From JAVBRU01 sp031547595 (GTDB lineage: Bacteria; Bacillota; Clostridia; Christensenellales; Aristaeellaceae), in the NCBI GenBank assembly GCA_031547595.1, contig JAVBRU010000048.1, positions 1 through 59,798 on the forward strand: DNA of 59,798 nucleotides, read 5' to 3'. Shown here piece by piece: positions 24,828-33,542 of this stretch. A program made the position numbers and the translations under genes. Each line of letters begins with the position of its first letter. Position 1 is the first letter of the stretch. Below the pieces are notes generated by a model, which saw nothing but the letters and a program-made list of their open reading frames with translations, made no database searches and was not told the origin of the DNA.

Positions 24828-26489
24828 ATGAGCTGGGTTTTGCTGTTCATACAGCTGGCGGTGATGGTGATCACCGGGGTATTCTTTTACACGCAGCTGC
24901 GCAAGGAGCGGCGCGCACAGCCGCAGGTAAAGCGAGAAGGCGCAAGAGAGATGGAGAACCTGCGCAAGATGCGTGCCATATCGTTGAGCGAGCCGCTGGC
25001 AGAGCATGTGCGCCCGCAAAAATTCAAAGACATCATTGGCCAAGAGGACGGCATTAAATCGCTGATGGCGATACTTTGCGGCGCGAACCCGCAGCACGTG
25101 ATCATTTACGGCCCCCCTGGCATTGGCAAGACCTGCGCGGCGCGGCTGGTTTTAGAGGCCGCCAAACGGAGCGGGAACACGCCGTTCAAGTCGTCTGCGC
25201 CCTTTATTGAGATGGATGCAACCTGTGTGCGCTTTGACGAGCGCGCGATTGCCGACCCATTGATTGGCAGCGTGCACGACCCGAGTTATCAGGGCGCAGG
25301 TCAGCTGGGCGTGCAGGGAATACCGCAGCCCAAGCCCGGCGCGGTCAGCCGTGCGCACGGCGGTGTGCTGTTTCTGGACGAGATTGGCGAGCTCCACCCC
25401 ATCCAGATGAACAAGCTGCTGAAGGTGCTGGAGGACCGTAAAGTGCAGTTTGAATCCGCGTATTATAACCCGGACGACAGCAGCGTGCCACGCTATATTC
25501 ATGATATTTTTAAGCAGGGCATGCCGGCGGACTTTCGGCTGGTGGGCGCGACCACGCGCAGCCCGGAAGAAATTTCGCCGGCGCTTCGTTCCCGATGCAT
25601 GGAGATTTATTTCCGTCCGCTGGATCATAAAGAGATTGCGCAAATTGCGCAGCAGGCGGCGGAACGCGCAGGCTATGCCATGGCGCGGGACACGGCGCGC
25701 ATGGTGGGGCGGTTTGCCGCCTGCGGGCGCGACGCGGTGAACATGGTGCAGATGGCGGCAGGCGTGGCGCAATTGGAGGATCGGCGGGACATCACGTCTG
25801 CTGATATGGAGTGGGTGATTCAATCAGGGCATTACCCCGAACGGCCGGAGCAGGTGGCCCCGCAGGAGAACCGCGTGGGCGCAATCCACGCGCTGGCGGT
25901 GTCCGGCGCGCACGAGGGCGCTGTAATGGAGATTGAGGCAGTGGCGCGGCGCGGCAGCGGACGCGTGCGCATCACGGGCATTGTGGAAGAGGAAGAACTG
26001 GGCGGCGGCAGCCACACCATGCGTAGAAAATCCACCGCGCATGCCTCGGCAGAAAATGTGTTGACGCTGCTGCGTAATTTGGGGTATGCTGAGAATGACA
26101 CTGACCTGCACATCAATTTCCCCGGCGGCGCACCGGTGGACGGGCCGTCTGCGGGCGTGGCGATGACAGTGGTGGCGATCAGCGCATTGACGGGGCGGCC
26201 GGTGGACGGCAGCTGCGCGGTGACGGGCGAGATCAGCGTGCATGGGCTGGTGAAGCCGGTGGGCGGCGTGGCGGCCAAGGTGGACGCTGCGCGCAAGGCT
26301 GGCCTGACCCGCGTGCTGGTGCCGCGCGAGAATTATCTGGAGCGCTTTGACGGCATGGATATTGACGTGACGCCCATCGACAGCCTGCAACAGGCGCTGG
26401 ACGCGCTGCTATTGCCTGTGGCGCTTCGCGAAGAACAGGCCGAATCCCCGGCGCTGGGTGTAACAGCATTGGTTGCCGCAGGCAAATAG
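24828..26489 (+). CDS. lonB: Sporulation protease LonB
   Basis: ATP-dependent Lon-like protease, 553 aa. One N-terminal membrane segment (residues 3-22) then a cytosolic AAA+ domain: Walker A GPPGIGKT (about 94-101), Walker B VLFLDEIGEL (about 185-194), sensor Arg region TTRSPEEISPALRSRCME. The C-terminal Lon protease domain contains the nucleophile Ser in VDGPSAGVAMT and the partner Lys in the later VGGVAAKVDAARKAG block. It lacks the N-terminal substrate domain of LonA. Same order (lonB, lon, engB) as in Bacillus. ATG at 24828 chosen by AAAAGGGGG; an upstream ATG (24771) lies in the promoter. Confidence 0.95.
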   Translation: MSWVLLFIQLAVMVITGVFFYTQLRKERRAQPQVKREGAREMENLRKMRAISLSEPLAEHVRPQKFKDIIGQEDGIKSLMAILCGANPQHVIIYGPPGIGKTCAARLVLEAAKRSGNTPFKSSAPFIEMDATCVRFDERAIADPLIGSVHDPSYQGAGQLGVQGIPQPKPGAVSRAHGGVLFLDEIGELHPIQMNKLLKVLEDRKVQFESAYYNPDDSSVPRYIHDIFKQGMPADFRLVGATTRSPEEISPALRSRCMEIYFRPLDHKEIAQIAQQAAERAGYAMARDTARMVGRFAACGRDAVNMVQMAAGVAQLEDRRDITSADMEWVIQSGHYPERPEQVAPQENRVGAIHALAVSGAHEGAVMEIEAVARRGSGRVRITGIVEEEELGGGSHTMRRKSTAHASAENVLTLLRNLGYAENDTDLHINFPGGAPVDGPSAGVAMTVVAISALTGRPVDGSCAVTGEISVHGLVKPVGGVAAKVDAARKAGLTRVLVPRENYLERFDGMDIDVTPIDSLQQALDALLLPVALREEQAESPALGVTALVAAGK

Positions 26490-26491
26490 AG

Positions 26492-26520
26492 TTGCAAATT
26501 ATCCGCAAATCGTCTATAAT
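26492..26520 (+). promoter_or_regulatory. Promoter of lon
   Basis: TTGCAA (26492-26497), 17 bases, TATAAT (26515-26520), 27 bases before the ATG. Lets lon and engB be expressed apart from the sporulation control of lonB. No CIRCE or CtsR tandem repeat seen. Confidence 0.8.
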
Positions 26521-26547
26521 GAAGCATTATTTCTGTAGGAGGCTGCT

Positions 26548-28887
26548 ATGCCGAGGCGTAAACCCACGAAACAAGTTGTTAGACTGCCCCTCATCCCGCT
26601 GCGCGGGCTGATGGTATTTCCACATATGGTGCTGCATTTTGACGTTGGCCGCGCAAAGTCTGTGAGCGCGCTGGAAAAGGCGATGCTGGAGGATCAGCGC
26701 GTGTTCCTGGTGGCGCAGCGCGATGCCGAAGTGGACGAGCCGGGGATGGACGACCTATGCCAGGCGGGCACGGTGGCGATGGTCAAGCAGGTGCTCAACC
26801 TGCCGGGCGACAGCATCCGCGTGCTGGTGGAAGGCCAGCAGCGTGCCACTTTGCATGCCATCACCGAGGAAGACCCCTGCTGGATCGCCGATGTGGTGGT
26901 GCAGCCGGAGGAATTTGAGGACAGCCCTGCACTTCATGCACTGGTGCGCACCACGCATGATTTCTTCGAGGAATTTGCACGCTCCAGCATGCGGGTGTCC
27001 AACGAAACACTGCGTTCTGTAGGCGATGTGGAGCGGGCCGATCAGCTGGCCGACATCATTGCCGCCAATGTGCTCACCCGCGTGGAAGACCGTCAGGCCA
27101 TACTGGAAGAGATGGACATTGAAGCGCGGCTGGAGAAGCTGTGCGGTATTTTGATCCGCGAAACCGAGCTTGCCTCCATCGAAAAACAGGTGCAATCGCG
27201 CCTCAAAAAACAGATTGATAAAAATCAAAAGGACTATTACCTGCGCGAGCAGATCAAGGCCATCCAGGAAGAGCTGGGCGACAAGGAATCCACCGATGTG
27301 GAGGATTTGCGGGAGAAACTGCGCAGCACCCCCGTCAACGACGAAGCGCGGGAAAAGGTGTCGCGGGAGCTGGATCGTATATCGCGCATGGCGCCCGGCA
27401 CGCCAGAGATTGGCGTCAGCCGCACGTATGTGGAGTGGATTTTGGATTTGCCCTGGGGCAAGTATACCACCGATAACCTCGACCTCAAGCGCGCGCGCCG
27501 CGTGCTGGACGAGGATCACTACGCCATGGACAAGGTGAAAGAGCGCGTGGTGGAATACCTGGCCGTGCGCCGCATGAAGGAACTGACCACGAATAACGGC
27601 CTCATGAAGGGACCCATCCTTTGCTTTGTGGGCCCTCCCGGCGTGGGCAAAACCTCCATCGTGCGCGCTATTTCCCGCGCGGTGGGAAGGAAGTTTGTGC
27701 AAATGTCGCTGGGCGGCGTGCGCGATGAGGCCGAGATCCGTGGCCACCGTCGCACCTATATCGGCGCGATCCCCGGCCGCATCATTGCGGGCATCAAGCA
27801 GGCGGGCACCATGAACCCTGTGTTCCTATTTGACGAGATCGACAAAATGAGCAATGATTTTAGAGGCGACCCTGCCAGTGCCATGCTGGAGGTGCTGGAC
27901 GCGGAGCAGAACAACGCCTTCCGCGACCATTATCTGGAGCTGCCCTTTGACCTGTCGCGCGTGATGTTTATCACCACCGCCAACAGCAAAGAGACCATCC
28001 CCGCGCCGCTGCTGGACCGCATGGAGATCATTGATGTGCCCAGCTACACCGAGGAAGAGAAGCTGCACATCGCCAAGAAGCATCTGCTTGGCAAGCAGAT
28101 TGCGGAGCATGGCCTGCCGCCGCGCTCTGTGCGCATCGGCGATGCCACGCTGAAGATGATCATCGAGGGCTACACCCGCGAGGCGGGCGTGCGTGTGTTG
28201 TCCCGCACACTGGCCAAGGTGGTGCGAAAAGCCGCCGTAGAAATGCTGGAGAACGACGAAAAGCAGATCACCGTCAACCAAGCCGTGGCCGAGAAATACC
28301 TAGGCGCGGTCAAATATCTGCGCGATGAGCCATACAAGGCGCCGCAGGTGGGCGTGGTGAATGGCTTGGCGTATACCACAGTGGGCGGCGAAATGCTGGC
28401 GGTGGAATGCGCCGTGATGCAGGGCACCGGTGCGCTACAGCTCACCGGGCAGCTGGGCGATGTGATGAAGGAAAGCGCGCGTGCCGCGCTAAGCTGGGTG
28501 CGCGCGCATGCCGATGCCTACGGCATTGACGGCGAATTCTATAAGAATCAGGACATCCACATCCACGTGCCCGAGGGCGCTGTGCCCAAGGATGGCCCCT
28601 CCGCCGGCGTCACGATGACCACTGCGCTGGTGTCCGCGCTGTGCAAACGCGCGGCGCGCCAGGATGTGGCCATGACCGGCGAAATCACGCTGCGTGGCCG
28701 CGTGCTGCCCATTGGCGGCGTGAAGGAAAAGGTGTTGGCCGCGTACCGCGCAGGCATGAAGGTGCTGATTTTGCCCGCCGAAAACAAGAAAGACCTAGAG
28801 GATGTGCCGGACAACGTGCTGGGCAAGTTCTCCATCCTGTATGTGCACAACGTGGAAGAGGTCATTGAGCATACATTGCTCTCATAA
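26548..28887 (+). CDS. lon: ATP-dependent protease La (LonA)
   Basis: Quality-control protease of the cytosol, 779 aa, normal length. N-terminal LAN domain (LPLIPLRGLMVFPHMVLHF, about 10-205), coiled linker with YYLREQIKAIQEELG, AAA+ domain with Walker A GPPGVGKTS and VFLFDEIDKM, and Lon protease domain with nucleophile Ser in PKDGPSAGVTM and the Lys in GGVKEKVLAAYRAG. AGGAGG precedes the ATG. Next gene engB begins 12 bases after the stop. Confidence 0.98.
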   Translation: MPRRKPTKQVVRLPLIPLRGLMVFPHMVLHFDVGRAKSVSALEKAMLEDQRVFLVAQRDAEVDEPGMDDLCQAGTVAMVKQVLNLPGDSIRVLVEGQQRATLHAITEEDPCWIADVVVQPEEFEDSPALHALVRTTHDFFEEFARSSMRVSNETLRSVGDVERADQLADIIAANVLTRVEDRQAILEEMDIEARLEKLCGILIRETELASIEKQVQSRLKKQIDKNQKDYYLREQIKAIQEELGDKESTDVEDLREKLRSTPVNDEAREKVSRELDRISRMAPGTPEIGVSRTYVEWILDLPWGKYTTDNLDLKRARRVLDEDHYAMDKVKERVVEYLAVRRMKELTTNNGLMKGPILCFVGPPGVGKTSIVRAISRAVGRKFVQMSLGGVRDEAEIRGHRRTYIGAIPGRIIAGIKQAGTMNPVFLFDEIDKMSNDFRGDPASAMLEVLDAEQNNAFRDHYLELPFDLSRVMFITTANSKETIPAPLLDRMEIIDVPSYTEEEKLHIAKKHLLGKQIAEHGLPPRSVRIGDATLKMIIEGYTREAGVRVLSRTLAKVVRKAAVEMLENDEKQITVNQAVAEKYLGAVKYLRDEPYKAPQVGVVNGLAYTTVGGEMLAVECAVMQGTGALQLTGQLGDVMKESARAALSWVRAHADAYGIDGEFYKNQDIHIHVPEGAVPKDGPSAGVTMTTALVSALCKRAARQDVAMTGEITLRGRVLPIGGVKEKVLAAYRAGMKVLILPAENKKDLEDVPDNVLGKFSILYVHNVEEVIEHTLLS

Positions 28888-28899
28888 TGCGGAGGAAGC

Positions 28900-29496
28900 A
28901 TGGAGATACAAACGGCTGAGTTTATCACCAGCATGAATCAATACGGTGCGTTCCAGGGTGCGGGGTTGCCGCAGATTGTGGTAGTCGGGCGCAGCAATGT
29001 GGGCAAAAGCTCGCTGATCAACAGCCTGTGCCGCCGCAAAGCCCTGGCACGCACCAGCTCCACCCCCGGCAAAACACGGCTCATCAACGTGTTTTTACTC
29101 AACGGCAATTTTCATCTGGTCGACCTTCCGGGCTACGGCTTTGCGAAGGTGGATAAGCAGGAAAAGCTGCGCTGGGGCGATATGATGAACGGCTATTTTT
29201 TAAAAACGCAGGAGCTGCGCCTCGCGCTGCATCTGGTGGATATCCGGCACGAGCCGACCGCCGATGACATGCAGATGACGCAGTATTTGCGCGCGTCCGG
29301 CATTCCCTTCATCGTGGTGGCCACCAAAGCGGATAAGATCAGCCGCGGCGCGCGCATGAAGCACCTCGCGCCCATTTACCGCGGCCTGGCCGTGCAGCCC
29401 TGGCAGGTGATCTGCTATTCGTCCGAGAACGGCGATGGCCGCGAGCACTTGTTGAACACCATCGGCGAAGCACTTTTGCCGCCTGCCGAGGAATAG
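28900..29496 (+). CDS. engB: Ribosome biogenesis GTPase EngB/YsxC
   Basis: Essential GTPase in 50S subunit assembly. 198 aa. G1 GRSNVGKSS (about 30-38), G2 region TSSTPGKT, G3 DLPGYG, G4 ATKAD (TKAD), G5 YSSENGDG (SSE). GGAGG lies before the ATG. Third gene of the lonB-lon-engB group, as in Bacillus. Confidence 0.97.
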   Translation: MEIQTAEFITSMNQYGAFQGAGLPQIVVVGRSNVGKSSLINSLCRRKALARTSSTPGKTRLINVFLLNGNFHLVDLPGYGFAKVDKQEKLRWGDMMNGYFLKTQELRLALHLVDIRHEPTADDMQMTQYLRASGIPFIVVATKADKISRGARMKHLAPIYRGLAVQPWQVICYSSENGDGREHLLNTIGEALLPPAEE

Positions 29497-29499
29497 TTG

Positions 29500-29528
29500 T
29501 TGTTATTTGGTAAGCAAAATGCTATAAT
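29500..29528 (+). promoter_or_regulatory. Promoter of the GNAT-like gene
   Basis: TTGTTA (29500-29505), 17 bases, TATAAT (29523-29528). The -35 matches at 4 of 6 positions. Confidence 0.6.
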
Positions 29529-29561
29529 ACACACAAAAGCCACCACAAAGGGGGAACCCGC

Positions 29562-30671
29562 ATGATTCGTGTTGAAATTTTGCAGCCCACCCGCGCCGCG
29601 CTGAGGCCCTTTGTCCGCCTGCCGTTTGCGATCTATAAGAACGACCCCAACTGGGTTCCGCCGCTTAAGACCGACCAGTTGAACACGCTGGTGGCCATGG
29701 ATCAGGCCGACCTGCGTTTTTTCCTTGTCTATCATGACGACAAGCCAGTGGCGCGTGTGATGGCGGGCATAGACCGCCGCCTCAATGAGCGTATCGAGAA
29801 AAAGTACGGCTTTCTCTCTATGTTTGAAAGCGAGAATAACATCGATTATGCCAAGGCCGCGCTCGATGCCGCCGCGGCCTACCTCAAGCAAGAGGGCATG
29901 GACACCCTGATGGGCCCGTATTCGCCCACCGTGGATGACTTTAGCAAAGGCCTGCTGGTGGAGGGCTTTGATGGCCCGCCCGTGCTTTTCAACCCCTACA
30001 ACCCGCCCTATTATGCCGAATTCTTTGAGAAATGCGGCTTTGTCAAGCACCGCGATCATTTTGCATATCTGCTCAAAATGGAGGAGTTTGACACCGCACG
30101 CGTATCAGAGATCATTCCCCGCGCCAAGAAGCGCTTCGGCTTCCGCGTGGAGCATATCAACATCACCAAAGAAAACGAAAAACGCGTGATCGCCAATATA
30201 GCGCGCGTACTGGGCGAAGCTTTCCCCACCGAGTGGGAGCTTAACGTGCCCACCTACGACGATATTGCGCGCGAGTTTGAATTTATCAAGCGCTTCTACC
30301 GCCCCGAAATGGCCGTGATGGCCTTTGCGGGCAACCGCCCCATTGGCCTTGTCATTGCGTTTCCCGATTATAATCAGCTGCTGCGCAAGCTGCGCGGGCG
30401 CGAGTTCCCCTTTGGCTGGCCGATCTACTATATGCGGCGCAATAAGATCGACGGCGTGCGTTGCAATATGCAGTTCGTGGTGCCGGAATACCAGAACATG
30501 GCCGTCAATACCGCCATGCTGTACGAGGCGTACCTCGGTGCGCAAAAGCTTGGAATCAAGTGGGTGGAAGGCTCCACCGTGGACGAAACCAACGCCGCAT
30601 CTATCAATAACACCGAAAAACTGGGCGGGAAAAAGTATCGCACGTACCGACAGTATCATAAGGTGCTGTGA
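29562..30671 (+). CDS. GNAT-fold acyltransferase-like protein
   Basis: 369 aa, cytosolic. N-terminal half resembles a GNAT domain of the type with FVRLPFAIYKNDPNWVPPL at the start, followed by DLRFFLVYHDDKPVARVMAGID (beta-bulge region) and GPYSPTVDDFSKGLLVEGFDGPP. The second half repeats such a fold weakly: PIGLVIAFPDYNQ and VPEYQNMAVNTAMLYEAY, ending in a conserved ETNAASINNTEKLGGKKYRTYRQY segment. This whole pattern is common in uncharacterised bacterial proteins. GGGGG precedes the ATG. Substrate unknown. Confidence 0.75.
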   Translation: MIRVEILQPTRAALRPFVRLPFAIYKNDPNWVPPLKTDQLNTLVAMDQADLRFFLVYHDDKPVARVMAGIDRRLNERIEKKYGFLSMFESENNIDYAKAALDAAAAYLKQEGMDTLMGPYSPTVDDFSKGLLVEGFDGPPVLFNPYNPPYYAEFFEKCGFVKHRDHFAYLLKMEEFDTARVSEIIPRAKKRFGFRVEHINITKENEKRVIANIARVLGEAFPTEWELNVPTYDDIAREFEFIKRFYRPEMAVMAFAGNRPIGLVIAFPDYNQLLRKLRGREFPFGWPIYYMRRNKIDGVRCNMQFVVPEYQNMAVNTAMLYEAYLGAQKLGIKWVEGSTVDETNAASINNTEKLGGKKYRTYRQYHKVL

Positions 30672-30714
30672 CGGGGAGGGACCGCGGGACAGCACGGCAC
30701 GCACACACAATGCT

Positions 30715-31866
30715 CTATTCGAGGTTCTTGTACTGCTTGATATACCCCGTCATACCTTCGCAGCGGATATGCCACCAGCCATCGGCAAAGCCCATCACCT
30801 CAAAGGTTTCGCCGCCGGGGAAAGTGTGCTTCACAAAGGATGTAGTGTGTGCATTGCTGTATAGCTTCCACCGCTCGTTTCTGGCCGTGAACACCGGCAT
30901 CGCGGATTCCACCTTGCCGGCATCGCTGCCAAAGGCGAGGTACATTGTCATCATATAGCCGGTGGTGGTGTCGTCAAGACGCACCTCAGTCCATTGACTG
31001 TTGGTCTGGCTGATCACCTCTACCACCGTGCCGTTATAATACTTGCCAAGATGCGAAGCGCTGGTCTTGGGCTGGGTGCGCAGGTTGAGGCGCGTCTTTG
31101 GGTCTGGATTATTCACAACGGCGTACTGCGCATTGGGGTCCTTTTGCCCCAGCTTTTGCGCACAGTCGCTGTCGGCGGCTTCTTTGCCAAGCTGGGTATA
31201 CAGATCGAGGGGGAAAGCTTCGATATCAAAGGTATCTAAAGTGATTTGGTCATGTGCGATATATTCCTTGGGCAGCTCGGTGGCGATAAATGTGCCGCCT
31301 CCGGGCTGCTCAACTTTTTTGTCCGGCATTATGCCAAAAGCGTCTGCGATATACCACGTGCGCACCAGATACCCATTTTCCCACGTGTAATACGCCACGC
31401 GCAGTGCATCGTAAGTGTCCTCCAGCATGTAGTTATACAGGGCGGCGCTTTGGAATACCCAGCGGTTGCCTTCGCGCGTAAACGTATAGTTTTGAAAGCA
31501 AAGGTCGCTGATGAGATGCCTTATGCACAGATCCAAGCTGTCGCTTCCCTCTACCATCAAGGCAGACACATATGTGGTGGTACGCTGCGATTGACACACG
31601 GCATCAGGATAGATAGATACCAGGTGCCAGGCGTTTCCGCTGTATTCAAACTCTGCCAGTATGCGCTGGTTGGCATGGGTCAATATCGCGGCAGCGCGCC
31701 GGTCGGTATCTAAATAGACACCCCAAACGTGATCGCAGTTTTCCCACTCTGTGCCCTTCAATGCCTTGCTGATGCCCTCATCAATAAAAGGGTCCCTTTC
31801 ATCACCCGCCTGCGCACACAGGGGCAGTAGCAGGATACACAGCAGCAGTGCAAAAAATTTCTTCAT
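30715..31866 (-). CDS. Secreted SH3-domain protein
   Basis: 383 aa. The ATG at 31866 follows GGAGGG and yields signal peptide MKKFFALLLCILLLPLCAQA|G; the frame runs further upstream but without a ribosome site. Middle part (about 30-235) is unique, with repeated aromatic/Thr segments. Residues about 245-310 form a bacterial SH3 module (TRLNLRTQPKTSASHLGKYYNGTVVEVI, shown by LNLRTQP and GTVVEVI), and a second SH3-like module fills the C-terminus (WWHIRCEGMTGYIKQY). Such modules bind cell wall peptides. Convergent with the GNAT gene. Confidence 0.75.
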   Translation of the reverse strand: MKKFFALLLCILLLPLCAQAGDERDPFIDEGISKALKGTEWENCDHVWGVYLDTDRRAAAILTHANQRILAEFEYSGNAWHLVSIYPDAVCQSQRTTTYVSALMVEGSDSLDLCIRHLISDLCFQNYTFTREGNRWVFQSAALYNYMLEDTYDALRVAYYTWENGYLVRTWYIADAFGIMPDKKVEQPGGGTFIATELPKEYIAHDQITLDTFDIEAFPLDLYTQLGKEAADSDCAQKLGQKDPNAQYAVVNNPDPKTRLNLRTQPKTSASHLGKYYNGTVVEVISQTNSQWTEVRLDDTTTGYMMTMYLAFGSDAGKVESAMPVFTARNERWKLYSNAHTTSFVKHTFPGGETFEVMGFADGWWHIRCEGMTGYIKQYKNLE

Positions 31867-31947
31867 CGGTAACCCTCCGTTATATCCTTCCATACCATTA
31901 TAACGCAAAAAGCATGGAACATCTTCCCTGTAAATAAATTTTCGTCC

Positions 31948-31976
31948 ACATAGTTTTTTATGGATGGAACATACTA
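31948..31976 (+). promoter_or_regulatory. Possible forespore promoter of spoVA
   Basis: CATACTA (31970-31976) matches the sigma-G -10 perfectly; ACATA (31948-31952) matches 4 of 5 of the -35 with a 17-base spacer. The predicted start near 31983 would fall at the edge of the ribosome site of spoVAA (GAGGTG, 31982-31987), so the leader would be extremely short; this lowers confidence. Confidence 0.4.
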
Positions 31977-31992
31977 CAAACGAGGTGAAGAC

Positions 31993-32550
31993 ATGCTGTA
32001 TGTAGAGCTGAATGGCCGCACAGAAATTTTGCCCCGCCAGCAACTAAAAATCAGCGACGTGGCCAAGGTGTGTGGCGAGGATGCGCCAGGCGTGATCAAC
32101 CTGCCCGTGCCCTGCCCGCAGGACGAGGGCGTGTGGAAGCTGAGCGCTATGATGATCCTAAATGTGATTTATCCCAAATGCAGCGATGTGAGCATGATGG
32201 GTGCAGAGGCGTGCTTTGTGCACGTCGTGCCCGAAAACAAGCGCAACAAAACGCATATGTTGCGCGCGGTCTTTGCCTTTTTGCTGCTCATGCTTGGCAG
32301 TGCACTGGCCATCACCTGGTTTCATGCGGATGTGAACATGCTGGATGCACAGCAGGATTTTTTCAAGATGATCACCGGGCACAAGGCCGAGAATACCTGG
32401 CTGATCACCATCCCCTACGCCCTTGGCGTGGGCGGCGGCGTGGGGCTGTATTATGCGCTGATTGGGCGAAGGCAGGCTGTGTCTCCGCTGGATATTCAGC
32501 TGGATGAGTACCGCGAATCGGCAGAGCAGGTGGCGGGGAAAGAGCCATGA
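31993..32550 (+). CDS. spoVAA: Stage V sporulation protein AA
   Basis: Part of the inner-spore-membrane channel that takes up and later releases calcium-dipicolinate. 185 aa: soluble N-terminal domain (LYVELNGRTEILPRQQLKISDVAKV, read here as start and the ISDVAKVCG motif), then two membrane segments near residues 93-113 and 140-162. The ATG at 31993 is preceded by GAGGTGAAG. Its stop overlaps the start of spoVAB (ATGA). First gene of a five-gene spoVA set lacking spoVAEa and spoVAF. Confidence 0.93.
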   Translation: MLYVELNGRTEILPRQQLKISDVAKVCGEDAPGVINLPVPCPQDEGVWKLSAMMILNVIYPKCSDVSMMGAEACFVHVVPENKRNKTHMLRAVFAFLLLMLGSALAITWFHADVNMLDAQQDFFKMITGHKAENTWLITIPYALGVGGGVGLYYALIGRRQAVSPLDIQLDEYRESAEQVAGKEP

Positions 32551-32933
32551 TCGAAGTATTGTTTGGCCTGCTGGCCGGGGGTACCATGGGGCTGTGTGTT
32601 GCGCCCATCTGGCTGGTTTTGAAAATCCCCATGAAAACCCAGGATATGCTGAATGCGGGCACCATGCGGCAATATGCCGTTGCCCTTACCCTGGGTGCGA
32701 CCTTCGGCGCTTTGGCGCCTGTCCTCGGGCTGCCGATGCTGCTGGGCATCCTGGCCATGGTGTTTGGCGGGCTGTTTGTGGGCATGCTGACCGCCGCGCT
32801 GGTGGAGGTCATCCAAGTGGTGCCTGCGCTGTTTGACCGCCTGAGCATCACCACCGATATGCGCTGGGCCGCCATTGCACTGGTGATTGGCAAAGTGGGC
32901 GGCGTCATCCTCGCCGGCTTTTTGGAGGTGTAA
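32547..32933 (+). CDS. spoVAB: Stage V sporulation protein AB
   Basis: Small integral membrane subunit of the SpoVA channel, 128 aa, with about four hydrophobic segments (LLAGGTMGLCVAPIWLVL, TLGATFGALAPVLG, MVFGGLFVGMLTAALVEV, ALVIGKVGGVILAGF). The conserved KTQDMLNAGTM loop follows the first helix. Overlaps spoVAA by 4 bases. A strong GGAGGTG close to its 3' end serves the next small ORF. Confidence 0.92.
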   Translation: MIEVLFGLLAGGTMGLCVAPIWLVLKIPMKTQDMLNAGTMRQYAVALTLGATFGALAPVLGLPMLLGILAMVFGGLFVGMLTAALVEVIQVVPALFDRLSITTDMRWAAIALVIGKVGGVILAGFLEV

Positions 32934-32936
32934 ATC

Positions 32937-33068
32937 ATGCCCAAACCTCAGTTTCCCCACCCCCTGGATTTTCTGCCCCGGGCGGGCAACCGGGAGATCC
33001 GCTCCCGTCCCCTGCCAGTCCTTCCCATAGCACGAAGAAGCAAACGAAAGGATGATGTACATGGATAA
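32937..33068 (+). CDS. 43-aa ORF inserted in the spoVA operon
   Basis: ATG at 32937 lies 6 bases after GGAGGTG, the strongest ribosome site of the operon. The product starts MPKPQFPHPLDFLPRAG, is rich in Pro and Arg, and ends KRKDDVHG. Its TAA (33066-33068) overlaps the spoVAC start at 33061 by 8 bases in another frame, a typical coupling arrangement. No known SpoVA member corresponds. It may be a genuine small protein or a translated leader that sets SpoVAC output. Confidence 0.55.
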   Translation: MPKPQFPHPLDFLPRAGNREIRSRPLPVLPIARRSKRKDDVHG

Positions 33069-33528
33069 GGAAAAGACCTCCGCAAGGCAGGCCGCGCTGG
33101 ACAATTACGCCGCGCTGGTGGCGCGCTTCACGCCCAAATCAAAGCTTCTGCAAGGGTGCCTTCGCGCATTCTGGGTGGGCGGGGCGATCTGCATGCTCGG
33201 CCAGGCGTTCCTCGATATCGCCATGGCATGGTTTGATATGACAGCTGCCGCTGCCGCCACCATGGCCAGCGTTGCGCTGGTGTTCCTCACGGCGCTGTTC
33301 ACCGGCATCGGCATTTTTGACAAGCTGGGCAAATATGCCGGGGCGGGCACGGTGGTGCCCATCACGGGGTTTGCCAACGCCATGGTGTCCCCCGCCATGG
33401 AGTACAAGCCCGAGGGCTGGGTGCTGGGCACCGGTGCCAAATTGTTCACCATTGCGGGGCCGGTGCTGGTGTACGGCATTTCTACCTCTGTGGTGGTGGG
33501 GCTATTGTACTACTTTATTCGCTGGTGA
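33061..33528 (+). CDS. spoVAC: Stage V sporulation protein AC
   Basis: Mechanosensitive-channel subunit of SpoVA (the Bacillus protein forms the pore), 155 aa. Three or four membrane helices; signature stretches LLQGCLRAFWVGGAICMLGQ (about 23-42), GKYAGAGTVVPITGFANAMVS and GAKLFTIAGPVLVYGI. ATG at 33061 has AAAGG 9 bases upstream; two earlier ATGs (33052, 33055) touch that site. The following gene begins 14 bases on. Confidence 0.94.
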   Translation: MDKEKTSARQAALDNYAALVARFTPKSKLLQGCLRAFWVGGAICMLGQAFLDIAMAWFDMTAAAAATMASVALVFLTALFTGIGIFDKLGKYAGAGTVVPITGFANAMVSPAMEYKPEGWVLGTGAKLFTIAGPVLVYGISTSVVVGLLYYFIRW

Positions 33529-33542
33529 GGGGGAAACAGAAT

